The position numbers and the translations under genes were made by a program. 64,000 nt of DNA, from the NCBI GenBank assembly GCA_025558095.1, contig JAIVFI010000014.1:310001-374000 (forward strand), in the 5' to 3' direction. Positions within the stretch are counted from its first letter, which is position 1, and each line of letters starts with the position of its first letter. Source of the DNA: Hyaloraphidium curvatum (Eukaryota; Monoblepharomycota; Hyaloraphidiomycetes; Hyaloraphidiales; Hyaloraphidiaceae). Below are positions 11,920 to 23,271 of this stretch, piece after piece. The notes beneath the pieces were generated by a model, which made no database searches, was not told the origin of the DNA, and worked only from the letters and a program-made list of their open reading frames with translations.

Positions 11920-12253
11920 CGATGCATTCCGAGAATCGGCGCGGATGGATGCGTGTCCTGCGCGGAAAACCCCCGGCCAATGCCGGGGGGAGACGGCCCG
12001 AGTGAAAACCCCCGGTCAGACCGGGTACCCCCGGTCGCGTGCGTACGCTCGTGCCACAAAAGCTGACGGTCGACTCCGCTCGCCATCAAACTCCTCCTGT
12101 GCCTGCAAATCGCTTCCTCCCGCTGTGGTTGCCAGATTTGGAGTTTGTGAGACCGGAGACGTCTCCGCGAGCGGCAGTACGGAGGCCAGAGACGCAGGGA
12201 TCGTCGGTGCCTCTGCCTGAAACGGCAGACGCCACGGACCCTCCGCTCGCCAT
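11920..12253 (-). repeat. Right arm of the imperfect inverted repeat
   Basis: The reverse complement of this segment reproduces about 7,678-8,000, with long identical blocks and a few indels. Relative to the left arm it contains an extra C/G-rich stretch (about 11,970-12,030) with repeated CCCCCGG-type motifs. Boundaries are approximate. Confidence 0.75.
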
Positions 12254-12691
12254 CTCTGCTTCGGCGCCCATCTCGCCCGCCCCTCCGCGCCCGCCCGGCC
12301 CCCCGCCGGCCCGCGGCCCCGCGCCGACCCGCACGCCCCGCGCGGCCACCGCGGCACCGCGCCGCCCGCCGCCGCCGCCGCTCCCGCGCGCCGCCCGGCC
12401 GCGCGCCCACCCGGCAGAGCCCGCCGCGCCCAGCCGCGCCCCGCCGCGCCCGGATCCGCCGAGGTGAGCGCCCCCGCCCGCAGCCGAATTCCCCGGCCAC
12501 CCGCCCGCGCGGGGGGCACTCCGCCGCCTCGCCGCCGCGCTGGCCGGCCATTCGCGCAGCCGCCTCGCCGGGCCGCCGCGAGGGGAATTGCATGCCGCGG
12601 GATGGGCCGAGCGCTGACGCCCCCCTCCCCCCGCCAGGTCCGCCGCCCTCCGCCAGCAGCCGCACCCCCCCAAGCCCCGATCCGCCACGAG

Positions 12692-14187
12692 ATGGTCGCC
12701 TCGGCCGTCGGCGCTGCCCACTGGGGCATGCACGCAGCCCACGGGATCGCAACGCCCGACGAGACGCCCGACCGGCCCTCGCCCGCGCCGTCGAGCTGCT
12801 CCACGGCCGCGCCGCGCGAGATGCCGGGCAACTTCGGAGACGAAATCATCTTCGACACCGACCTCGAGGAGTACGGCGCCTCGACGCTGGAGCACATGAA
12901 GGATAACGAGGTGCGTGGGCGCCTCCCGCCGCCGTCCCCCCCTCCCGCTCACCGACGCCTCGCGCCGCCCATTCCGCCCCCCGTGTCTCCCCCTCGACTC
13001 CGGACCGCCCTCTGCCTCCGCCTCCCGCTCCCCGCCGGCCCCGATCCCCTCCCAGACCAAATCGATCCCCATGCACAACTACATGGACTACCAGCAGGAG
13101 ATCTCGTGGAAGATGCGGCGGACCCTGGTCGAGTGGCTCATCGAGGTCCACGCCGAGTACGACCTGCGGCCAGAGACCCTGTACCTGGGCATCAACATCA
13201 TGGACCGCTACCTCTCGCGCCGCGTGGTGCCGCGGATGGAGTTCCAGCTGCTCGGCGTGACCGCGCTGTGGATCGCGGCAAAGTACGAGGAGGTGCACGG
13301 CAGGGTGCCGACGCTGCAGAAGCTCGCCTACGTGTGCTGCAACGCGTACCGGGAGCAGGACTTTGTGCAGATGGAGCTGCGCCTCCTCAACGAGCTCGAG
13401 TTCAACCTCGGGCACCCGACCCCGGAGGCCTTCCTGAAGCACCACTGCGCCATGCTCAAGGCACAGGCGGAGCGCGTCGGCGCGGACCCCACGGAGCACA
13501 TCGCGCTCGCCCGCTACCTGATGGAGATCACCCTGGTGCACCGCCGCTTCCTCGCCGCCCGCCCCTCGGTCATTGCCCTCGCGAGCTTCCTGCTCGCCGA
13601 CAAGCTCATGGGCAAGAGCGTCTGGGTGAGCGTCCGCGCTCCTGCATGCCCGCGAACCCGTCGCTGACCCCTTCCCGCAGAAATGCAACGACGAGCTGCT
13701 CCTGCACACCGTCCAGCAGATTGGGGAGTGCATCGCGACCGCGCCCAAGGCCATCTACCAGAAGTACGCGAACCGCAAGTACGAGCACGTCAGCGTCATT
13801 GCGCGCTCCTGCATCGAGGGGTGGGTCTCGGGCTGCCTGCCGCATCGCTGCCTCGGTGCTGACTTCCTCTGCCCCTCCAGCACGCACGCCCCTTCGCGCC
13901 CGCAGCACGTGCCCCCGCCCATCAACACCACCTTCACCCAGCCCAGCAACCCCTACCCCTCGCCTCCGTCGCGCTTCAGCGCCGACTGCCGCTCCAGCTC
14001 CCAGGAGACCCTCGTCGACTGGCCGAGCTCGCCGAGCCGCGGCCACCCAGGGAAGCACCAGCCGCAGGCGGCCCTCGTCGTGCAGCCGATCGCCTTTGCC
14101 GTGCCCGTGCAGACCACCGTGCTCTACTCGTGCGGCGTCGGCTACATGCACCAGCCGCAGCTCGCCGAGCCGCAGTGGAGCCGGTGA
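12692..14187 (+). CDS. Mitotic B-type cyclin
   Basis: This is a regulatory subunit of a mitotic cyclin-dependent kinase. The start chosen is MVASAVGAAHWG; MPGNFGDEIIF at about 12,821 is an alternative. Exon 1 ends LEHMKDNE and joins cleanly to TKSIPMHNYMDYQQEI. The N-terminal cyclin fold is textbook: MRRTLVEWLIEVHAEY, LYLGINIMDRYLS, LLGVTALWIAAKYEE. The C-terminal fold begins LNLGHPTPEAFLKHH-like and continues after an intron as KCNDELLLHTVQQIGEC. A last intron leads to a Pro/Ser-rich tail ending LAEPQWSR. No destruction box is obvious in the short N-terminus. Splice joins after GluAsnGlu and after CIEG were frame-checked. Confidence 0.9.
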
Positions 14188-14644
14188 GGCGGCCTGGCGG
14201 CGCCCCTGCCTCGTCTGCGCCCCGGGTCCGGCCCGCGGGGCCACTTTGGATCCGGACCGCGCGCGATCGGGCCCTTTGGGCACGTCGCCTCCTTCCTCTC
14301 TGCCTTCCTACCTTCCCTTTGCCCCACCTCGACCCGACCCGACTGGACTGGAACCTGCAGCTTATTGGACATGCACGTGCCTCACGGCCTAGAGCGCGGC
14401 CCCCGCCGCCGCAGGAATGGGCGGGCAGCGGTCCCTGAACACTACTCTGCACGCCGGAAACCGGCACATGACAAACGATACCACACGACGACGTTGGACC
14501 CGAAGCTGCCGAGCACCCCCATCCTGCGATCTGTATACCTCTACTTCGCGGTAATGCTAATGCCACCACGAGAAAATGTACATGTGTGACATGCTGATTA
14601 AAAGCATCTGTTCGTTCGCACTCCGTGGCCCGCGTCCGAAGTCC
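14188..14644. other. Spacer between cyclin and thioesterase genes
   Basis: About 460 bases between two convergent stop codons. It presumably holds the 3' UTRs and polyadenylation signals of both genes. No ORF, RNA gene or repeat was recognised. Confidence 0.5.
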
Positions 14645-15407
14645 TCAGTGCCTTCTCCGGGTGGGGAGGGGCTTGTCCGCGAAGGGCGCCTCGGCGGCCT
14701 CGATCGCCTCCCTCACGTAGTCCGGCGTGTGGCACTTCTTGCCGATTCTGTCCAAGAGAAGCGGGTCAGCTTGCCTGGCTGCGAGGAAACCGGCGGGAGG
14801 CGGCAGGTACCGGTAGTCGTAGCTGACGATGCCGCAGTGCCCGTCCGCAGCCAGGTGCCCCTCGTCCGTGATGACGGCAAAATCCATGTTGAACCGGTCC
14901 GGTTTCATGCTCTCCAGGGGTATCCGCGTGCCGACGTGCAGGGTCTCGGGGTACTCGACGGGGCGGCGGAAGTTGATGCCGAGGTCTGCGGCGGGCGGCG
15001 TCACCCCGGTACGCCGGCCGGACAAAAGAGAGGATGCACCCACTCGCCGCGATGATCGAGATGCCCGTGGCACCGATGAACTCGGCCCAGATGCGGGGCT
15101 CGATCGCCTCGAGCCGCGGTCGGAGCAGCTGGTGCAGGTAGGCGATCCGCGAGTGCTCCGCGTACGCCCCGTACTTCAAATTGTTGACGTGCCTGAACGA
15201 GTCCTGGTCACCCCAGCGGACTGGGAAAGATATCACCGACGGAAACGCAGAAAGAGCTTCCCGAACGGGAGGGGGCATGGCGGAGCGGATTTCCGAGGCG
15301 GGCCGCTCCCGCTTCTCCTTGGGAGGCGGTAGAGCGGTCGAATGCGAGGAGTGGCGGAGTTGCAGGGGTAACGGGGCACGGGGAAGCCGGACGAGGCGGC
15401 AGGCCAT
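14645..15407 (-). CDS. Hotdog-fold acyl-CoA thioesterase (4-HBT-like), probably mitochondrial
   Basis: This is a thioesterase-superfamily protein that would hydrolyse acyl-CoA. The motif PVRWGDQDSFRHVNNLKYGAY contains the Asp and the HVNN loop typical of 4-hydroxybenzoyl-CoA thioesterase-like proteins. A 60-odd-nt intron joins GISIIAA to NLGINFRRPVEYPETLHVG, restoring the hotdog strand order (frame-checked). The start MACRLVRLPRAPLPLQLRHS is basic with a following Ser-rich stretch and resembles a mitochondrial presequence. The C-terminal IGKKCHTPDYVREAIEAAE is usual for fungal members. The specific substrate is unknown. Confidence 0.8.
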
Positions 15408-15605
15408 GGCGGTTGTCCGTGGTCGGCGGTCCGGGGCTTTCCCTCGTCCGACGGGGCAGCAAAAAAGAGACCTGCACAGTATTCGGCAAGTCCGACGGAT
15501 TCTGGCCGGCAAACAGGCCCTGATGTGGCGATGTGCCTCGGGCCGGAGCTCAGAGCGGAATGTTGGCCGGCGTGTTTACGCGTCGAACCTTCCGATCAAG
15601 CCGAG

Positions 15606-17064
15606 ATGTCGACCAACGCGAGCCAGCTCGTCGGCCTGGTCAGGAAGTTCATTCCTCCTCTGACGAACCAGCTGCACAAGGGGCAGGCGGGTCGGTGGCC
15701 GCGCCGCGGTCCCCGGACGCGTGTAACACGTCACCGCGATCAGGGCGCGTCGCGGTCGTGGGAGGCAGCGAGGAGTGGGCTGGCCGCGCCGTACGGGACC
15801 TTTCAGGATCGATTGACGCCACATGTTATCGATCCCGATCAGCTACACCGGGGCGCCGTTCTTCGCTGCTATCTCGACGCTGAAGCTCGTGCGTTCGACG
15901 CCGAGTTGGCCAAGCGGCACTTGTTGACCCATGCTCCAGGGATCCGATCTGTGCCACGTGTTTTGCGAGCAGAATGCCGGTCTCGTGATCAAGAGCTACT
16001 CGGCGGAGCTCATAGTTCACCCGTACCTGCAGCGCGCGGCGGAGTGGGCGGTGATCTGGGTGCTGCTCCGGAGACCAAGCTAAACGCAGTGCGCACTCGG
16101 CAGGAACCCGAAACTTGCGGAGCCGGGAAAACCAGAGTACAATGCCGCCCTGGACGCGATCGTGGACAGGGTAGTGTCGGTGTTCCACCGATTACATGTC
16201 CTCGTTGTTGGACCGGGGCTTTCGCGGGACCAGGCATTGCTGGACTCGACGAAGCGGATCATTGCCAAAGCCCGGCAAACTGGGATGCCCATCGTCGTGG
16301 ATGCCGTGCGTCGAAAGTGCTTGCGGGAACAGTCGGCAACCACTAACCGGCAAGGCTGCAGGATGGCCTCTTCCTCGTTCAGAACGAGCCGGACGTCATA
16401 AAGGGCTATTCATCTGCTATTCTGACGCCCAATGCCAACGAGTTCAAACGATTGTGTGAGAGCATGGTGACGGCTCGGCTTTGCTGCACCTCTGGGGGAC
16501 CACCAACACTTTTGCCGTGTCAGAACATCTCGTTCGATCCGGAGCACAAGGACAGCATGGCGATGAGGCTCAGTCAGGCGCTCGGACACGTCACCATCGT
16601 CCAAAAGGGCGACGTGGACGTCATTTCCAACGGGAGCAAAGGTAAGTGAGATGGCGTCGGCCTCGAATCGGCTTCCCCAACACTGCCTCTGCTAGTGTGG
16701 GTATGCGACTCCAAGGGCAGTCCGCGGCGCTGCGGAGGGCAAGGCGACATCCTCTCAGGGTCCATCGCCGCTTTCGTCGCTTGGGCAAAGGGGTACGAAG
16801 GGAAGACTTTCGGGTTCGTTGCCCGTTTCAGCCACTGTGATTGACGACTAACTGAAGACCAGGAACACGGAGGTGGCGCTCGATCCGGGCGAGATGCTCG
16901 GCCTATCTGCGTGGGCGGGCTGCCTGGTGACGCGGGAATGCTCCAGGGTTGCTTTTGCAAAGCACGGGCGGAGCATGACCACTACGGACATGATTGCCGA
17001 GATCGGCGGCGTTTTTCGGAGGCTCTTCGAGCCAGATCAGCTAGAGCGAGCGGGTGTATTGTGA
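15606..17064 (+). CDS. ATP/ADP-dependent (S)-NAD(P)H-hydrate dehydratase
   Basis: This repair enzyme dehydrates the S form of hydrated NAD(P)H back to NAD(P)H using a nucleotide, and belongs to the ribokinase-like YjeF C-terminal family. The start is [20 protein letters not shown], as in eukaryotic family members. Visible motifs, spread over several exons, are [51 protein letters not shown], and near the end [18 protein letters not shown], the nucleotide-binding signature with the catalytic Asp. The gene ends [11 protein letters not shown]. At least six introns are required. It has no fused epimerase domain, as is usual in fungi. Confidence 0.9.
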
Positions 17065-17105
17065 GAGTGATCGATGACAAATGCGACGGCGGCGCCGCCT
17101 CAAAA

Positions 17106-20085
17106 ATGGACGCGCCCTTGGACTTGCGCGAAGATGAGCCCAAAGCTTATCTGCAAGAGCTACGCTTCAGCTTTGGGGCACTTCGTTCAGAGCGCGTCCA
17201 GGGCGCGGACCCGCTCGCCACGCTGCCGCGTTACTTGACTCCGTTCCCCGACACACTGGACGCGCCCGTGGACCGACCGCACGCGCTCGAACCATTTCAC
17301 CCGGCGCCGTTTGCGGAATATGCGCCGGTCGAGGCATCTCATGCTGATCTCGGCCTCATTCCGCCGCCGACAGCCTGTGGGTCCCCGATCGTGAAACGCG
17401 AACGGTCTGCTGAACGTGCTTCTAGGGAACACATTGGAAGAGCCACTGCTGCTCGCGAAGCCGGTGGAGAAGAGATGGAACGTGTCCACACCTCTGGAGC
17501 CGATGCCACCAAGGAGCCCGCCGTCTTTGTTCAGGCGTGTCGACGAGTGGGACGCGTCGCTGCGATCGACAGGTCGGAGCTCACCTCGTCGACCACCAGG
17601 GAGTTGGCGATGCCCAAGGTTTCCAAGGCTGTGTTTGCAACGCTCATGTCGGTCCTGGACGGATTTCAGCCCAGCTCGGACTCCGATCATGACTGCCATC
17701 TCGAGCTGCTGTTGAGGGACACCCTTCAGGCCCCACCGGTAGTTTGCCGACGCGTTGCATGGATCCGCTTCTTCGCGGTCTTCTCATGTCATATCTCCGT
17801 GGTCAGACGAACAGCGCGGTCGAGTTCGATCTCCCCTTGCTGCCGACGCCGGCCGATCGTTCCATCAAGAGCTTCGTTATCTCCAAAAGCAAGCGCTCGA
17901 CGTCACCGGCCCGATACGAGTCACCTTCGAGTATCCTTTACCGATACCTTCCCGACGCCGTGTTTGCCATCACGAAAGATTCCCTGCCCCAGCAAGCCCA
18001 AGCGAGCGTTCTGGAGCCCTTTCGCTCGGACGTCTCGGCCGAATTCGACGTTCAATCGCTGGAAGCGAGCTTGCTGTCTGCTTTGGCGGGCACGGAGCAT
18101 GCCGTCAAGTTCCGATCTCTGGATTTGCCAGTCTTTCCCAACGATTCCGACCTCCTGAAGTTGCGGTCTGTAGGGCAATGTGATACTGGCGCAGCTGCTT
18201 ACCCTATCTTGACAGAGGGAAAGATTGGTTAGCCGAGATTCCCCTGGCGCCGTTTGAAGCTACTCCCGCACTGCCCGACGGTCTGCGAGCGTTTCTCGAC
18301 CAAGCTCCTCGAAGCGAGCAAGCTTTAGAGCCCTTCAACGTGAGCTCCTCTTGCCCAGCGTTTCTCGGTGCTGCTCCAAGCCGAATGGTCGAGTCGCAAG
18401 TGCTAATCACCTTCTCATGGTCCTCAGCACCGACGCTTCCAACACCCCCGACGATCGAACCCGTGCCATGGGACGCATGGGTGGAGCACTTTCTGGCAAA
18501 GATGTCCCTCTCGCGCCTGTTCCCCACCAGATCCATCGCGGTCTCTCTCTCGCGACAGCCTTGGGCAAGTTTCATACGACTCACGTCGGTCATCGACGAC
18601 ATGCCGCCGCATCAGCTACCTCAGATGCCATCGCTCTCCGTGGATGAGTTTGTGGGCACTATAGGTATCGTACCGATGATCCGAGTTCTCATTAGTCGCC
18701 GCTCAAAAGGAGTGCCAGTGTCGCAGATGCCTCCTTTCGAGCCAATCGATCACGAGTTGGACGCCGAGGAACCTCCACCTTACCGGGCGCCTGGACCTTC
18801 GCCGAAGCGCCAACGGACGGAAGCCTACCTGCCCGAAGGCCCGGCAATCGCCGATCGAAGCGTCGAGCGAACCGCAAAAGCTTCAAGCCGGATCACCTTG
18901 CCGAACATCGAGCCGCCAAAACAGCCCGAGGACCAAGCAACGTCTTTCCTGAGCTCAATCTCGGACTTCATCCGGCTCCGTGGAAAGACTGCGCCAGGGC
19001 TCGTTCAGCCGGCAGCCGCGCAGGCTAACTCGAAAGTTCGACATGCGCCCGCGAATCCACAGGCACCAGCGGAGCCAGCAGAGATCCACACCGAAGATCG
19101 TGCAGAGCCTTTGGAGTCACACAGTAAGTTGCTGCCAACTGAAATCAGCGCCAGTGATCGCACGCCCCGCGCGCAATCAGATGTGCAACAACCGCCGACG
19201 CCCCTTCAGCTCCCTTCCCGTGCCGTTGCGGACACGTCTGCTGTGCAGCACGACACGCCACAGCCATGGACATGCCTCGCGAGTCCGCAGGTCGTGGACA
19301 ATCAAGCCCTGCTACGCTGCCTCGAGAATGATCACAACATCGTCGTCGTCGCCGCCGATTGGACGGGTCAACCCGACCTCGTGCTCTCCGACTCTGTTGC
19401 AGTCTATGTCATAGACGGCTACGATCTCACTCAGCGGAGCGAGAGGGACAGCAGTGCCCTCCTCGACGCCGTTTGTGGAGAAGAGCACAGGCCTTTCGGT
19501 GGCCCCGTTCTCAATCGCATCGCTTCCGCCGCCCACAAGTACGCCAATCTCGCTGTTCTCGTCGACTTCAGTGGAGAGCGAGGTGGATTGAGTTCTCGGT
19601 GAGCTGCAGAGATCGTCTGTTCCCAGGAGATCTGACCCCGATCTACAGTGAGGAAGCGACGCCGCGCGACAGTTTCGTCCCGCCGACCCAGCTTGGCCTG
19701 GCTTCTCTTGCTGCTTTGGGCAGTGCGCTGTGCAGTGTCGGCACACTTTTCACGGCCATGCTCTGTTCGAGTCCAGGAGAAGCGGCGACGGCGATCAGGT
19801 GGGATCCGTTTGCTTCGCTATCGCTAAAGCTAACCCCGGATCAGGACGATCATCGACACCGTGTGCATTGGACAGAGAATGCCGTCGGCGTCAGGCAACA
19901 CGTCCGCAGCGGAGAAGTGGCTGGATCAGCTAGGGCTCTTCAACCCGTTGGAAGTGAAGGAGCTTCTGGTCGGCAACAGCTTGGGCCAGCTGTGCGCCGG
20001 TGCGCTACCCCAGAGCGCAGAGGAGAATCAGTTTGCGCTGAAGATCGAAGCGCTGATATCTCTGTTGAATGCCAAACTTGTGTGA
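17106..20085 (+). CDS. Divergent XPF-like protein, possible ZIP2/SHOC1-type meiotic factor
   Basis: I recognise no close family, but the layout is suggestive. The start MDAPLDLREDEP leads into a long low-similarity N-terminal region with FDLPLLP-type motifs, then a Pro/Ser/Glu-rich middle and ISDFIRLRGK. The C-terminal part has a strand pattern NHNIVVVAADW-like, LSDSVAVYVIDGYDL, HKYANLAVLVDF, then helices (EAATAIR joined to TIIDTVCIGQRM) and a terminal segment WLDQLGLFNPLEVKELL that resembles the paired helix-hairpin-helix of XPF proteins. The canonical ERKxxxD nuclease motif is not seen. This combination (degenerate XPF nuclease plus HhH) is typical of ZIP2/SHOC1 crossover proteins. About five introns were joined by eye. 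Confidence 0.45.
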
Positions 20086-20377
20086 AGCCGGCAAAAGATG
20101 CGGCGCCATGTGACTCCCCCGAGGCGGCGGTGCGTGGCCGGTGCGCTCACTCAAGCACGAGACGTGGCCCTCGTCTTGATCAACACGGCTGTGAGCAGCA
20201 CCCCGCTGGGCGCCCCGTGGGAGCATTCCTTAATAGTAACGCGCTTCTTACCCGCCTGGGCTCCCTCCGCGCCGGCGCGCGTCTGTTATTGCCGACATGC
20301 CCGCCCTCCCGCGCCCTGGCCAGCAGTGCGCGCACATCTGACCGGCCCCGGCAACCACCTGCGCTCCGCCGGGAAAC

Positions 20378-21533
20378 ATGAATCCCGAGTAGTGAGTGTC
20401 GGCGCCGCGGCGGCATGCCTCGAGCCCTGGGAGCTGGACACGCGGGCGGACCTGGCGCAAGGGACGGGTCGCGGTGCTATCGGATTCCTCGTCACCGGAC
20501 GCGGGGCCCCCGCTCATGGGAGTGCGAGCTTGAATGGCCGCGGGAAGCGCTTGCTCGGGATCTGTTTGGGGCGGCAGGCACCGGGCGGGTCTGCGGCTTG
20601 GGTGGACGAGGCCTCGGTTCCCGGTCCTAACTGTCGGGCCTCCCGCCGCTTGCCAACAGCGACTACCTGTTTAAGCTTTTGCTGATTGGGGATTCCGGCG
20701 TCGGGAAGTCGTGCCTCTTGCTGAGGTTTGCCGTGGGTCTCGGCACCTTCCCGGCCCCTGTGCTCTTCCTCAGCATTCGTCTTGATTGCAGGATGACACC
20801 TACACGGAGAGCTACATCAGCACCATTGGCGTCGACTTTGTGAGTGCCCTTCACGGGCGCACAGGCCCTGGAGCTCACCGGTTCACCTCCGCAGAAAATC
20901 CGGACGATTGAGCTCGAGGGGAAGACGGTGAAGCTCCAGATCGTAAGCACACGCGCTCGTTGGAAATCGGTCATGGCTCGACGATGGGGCGCCGCAGTGG
21001 GACACGGCCGGCCAGGAGCGATTCCGGACCATCACGTCCTCCTACTACCGGGGCGCGCACGGGATCATCGTGGTCTACGATGTCACCGACATGGACACGT
21101 TCAACAACGTGAAGCAGTGGCTCCAGGAGATTGACCGATATGCCAACGAGGGCGTCAACAAGCTCCTCGTCGGCAACAAGAGCGATCTGACGAACAAGAA
21201 GGTCGTGGACTACAACGTGGCCAAGGTCTTTTGCCTCGATAGCACCGACCTGGAATATCGCTGAATGAGGTGGCTTCGCAGGAGTTTGCGGATTCTCTTG
21301 GGATTCCCTTCCTTGAAACCAGTGCCAAGAACGCGACCAACGTTGAACAGGCCTTCCTCACGATGGCCAAGCAGATCAAGGACCGGTTGGTTCCGCAGGC
21401 GTTCTTTCCTCTCCCCCGCCTTAACTGTCCGAACAGGATGGGCAGCGCACCCGCACCGGGTCTCGCTGGCAAGACCGTCAAGGTCGGCGCGGGCCAGAAC
21501 GTGTCGCAACAACCATCGGGGGGTTGCTGCTAA
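20378..21533 (+). CDS. ypt1: Rab1/Ypt1 small GTPase
   Basis: This Rab GTPase controls ER-to-Golgi vesicle traffic. A 14-nt first exon, ATG AAT CCC GAG TA, is joined by an intron at 20,392-20,659 to C-GAC-TAC, giving [18 protein letters not shown] as in fungal Ypt1. The P-loop GDSGVGKS, effector region [16 protein letters not shown], switch [15 protein letters not shown] and ETSAK are all present. A short intron splits KQIKDR from MGSAPAPG. The C-terminus GGCC carries the double-Cys geranylgeranylation signal. Six introns in about 1.15 kb were frame-checked. The close match to yeast Ypt1 supports a fungal host. Confidence 0.97.
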
Positions 21534-21761
21534 GATGGCATCAGGGCGGCCGGCAGGAGGGGCATCTTGCGGCTCTGGTGACGTGTTGCTGCGTGAAGCG
21601 GCCTAGAATGCTCTTTTCTCTGGTATTTCAATCAACGATTCCAAGAAGTGTAGCATTGCGCCTCCGCTGCTGGACTTCGCGTCTCCGCCGGCAGCGTTCT
21701 TGCTCTGGCTGCCCGAGTCCACAAGTCAACAGTGCCTTGCAGGACAAAACTGCTCGCAACG

Positions 21762-22977
21762 ATGGCGGACGCGACTCCGGCCCGGAAAAAGTTCGTCATT
21801 GGCAGTCGCAAGTCGCAGCTGGCTCTGGTCCAGACGCACGAGGTCAAGGGCCGTCTGGAGCGGCTGTACCCGGACTTCGAGTTCGCCGTGGAGACCATGA
21901 CGACCACCGGGGACAATGTCCTCGACCGTGCGCTGTCCATGATTGGGACAAAGTCCCTCTTTACCAAGGAGCTCGAGGTCGCCCTGGTGGAGCGCACCGT
22001 GGACCTCGTGGTGCATTCCCTGAAGGACATCCCCACGACACTGCCCCCGGGCATGTGCCTGGGCGCCATTCTGGAGCGCGAGGACCCGCGCGACGCCGTC
22101 GTGATGAGCAGAAGAAATGCTGGGAAGCGGCTAGGCGATCTGCCGGAGGGCAGCGTGGTTGGGACCAGCTCCGTGCGGCGGTCCGCGCAGCTCAAGGCCA
22201 AGTTCCCCCATCTGACCTTCAAAGACGTGGTGGGTCTCGCCCGATGTTGCCGCTGGCACCCTTGTGCTCATAGTCTCTCCTGCTTTCGCTCGCGAAATAA
22301 TCGGGCGCTGAATCTGCTCCGGGGTCATGCAGCGAGGGAACCTGAACACGAGGCTGCAGAAGCTCGATGCGGAGGACGGACCCTACGACGCTTTGCTGCT
22401 GGCCTGGGCGGGATTGCACCGTTTGGGTTGGGACGAGCGCATCTCCGAAGTGCTTGGACCGGAAACGATGCTCCACGCGGTGGGGCAGGGCGCGCTGGCG
22501 GTCGAGTGCCGCCTCGACGATGAGCAAGTTCGGGAATTGCTGCAGCCCCTGGATCACCGTGCCACGCGGCTAAAGTGCACGGCGGAGCGGAGCTTCATGA
22601 GGGAGCTCGAGGGCGGGTGCTCGGTGCCCCTTGGGGTTTGGACTGTGATCGCTACTGCGGACGGCGGAGACGCCGGATCGGCCAACGGTGCGGTCCAGCC
22701 CGGCGATCGGTTGAGTTTGCAGGGGACCGTCTGCAGTCTGGACGGCACAAAGCAGGTTTCGGATCAGATCGAGGGCGTGGTGCCGGCCGGAGCACCCGGC
22801 GGAGGCCACGCCTCAGAGGAAGAGGTGCAGGCTGCGTCGGCGATTGGCAAGCAGCTTGCCATGTCTGTCGTGGCCAAGGGCGGCGCGGACATCCTACGCC
22901 AGGCCAGATCGCAGATGCCCGCGGCGCCGTTGCCCGCGCCGGCGCAGGCTCAGCACCAGGCAGAGGCTTCGGCTTGA
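21762..22977 (+). CDS. Hydroxymethylbilane synthase (porphobilinogen deaminase)
   Basis: The enzyme polymerises four porphobilinogen molecules in haem biosynthesis. The start MADATPARKKFVIGSRKSQLALVQ precedes the conserved FEFAVETMTTTGD and SLFTKELEVALVE. Substrate-binding motifs VHSLKDIPT and GTSSVRRSAQLK are intact. One intron (about 22,231-22,329) joins LTFKDV to RGNLNTRLQKLD. The dipyrromethane cofactor Cys is in LEGGCSVPLGV. The C-terminal domain is Ala/Gly-rich with an extended tail ending QAEASA. No mitochondrial presequence, consistent with a cytosolic enzyme. Confidence 0.96.
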
Positions 22978-23271
22978 GATGGATGTAAAATGAGTTTGCA
23001 GAGAACTGATGCAGACGGTGCGGCGGCTTAGAGTCCCAAAACAAGTGATCGGAGAATCCGGGACGGAGTCGGAGCCGACGAGTCGCCACCAACACACTCA
23101 CCCGCGGTAAACCCCCGGCGCCGTTCCCTTGGCCGTCAGCCATACCGGTATGGCTCTGTCGTCGTCTTTTGTACCTGGTTGCGCCTGATTCCGGTCTCGC
23201 GCAAACCGCTTTCGTCCTCCCGCGGCCCGCGTCGTTCCGCGGCATCCCGGTCTTCCAGAGACGCCTACAAA

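Larger units (their letters stand above)
9791..12691. repeat. 2.9-kb gene-poor, repeat-bearing spacer
   Basis: I recognise no gene. The segment is GC-rich with open frames on both strands that look like no known protein. It holds a poly-C run near 10,020, the direct-repeat relatives near 10,208-10,400, and the right arm of the inverted repeat near 11,920-12,253. From about 12,260 to 12,690 the sequence becomes very C/G-rich and Pro/Ala-coding, probably the 5' leader or promoter of the cyclin gene. It could hide a decayed transposable element; no terminal structure or transposase motif was found. Confidence 0.55.

Noticed and set aside
12464-14392. A 642-codon open frame across the cyclin gene
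   Set aside because: It reads through the first intron and leaves the cyclin frame; only its first part coincides with the real exon.
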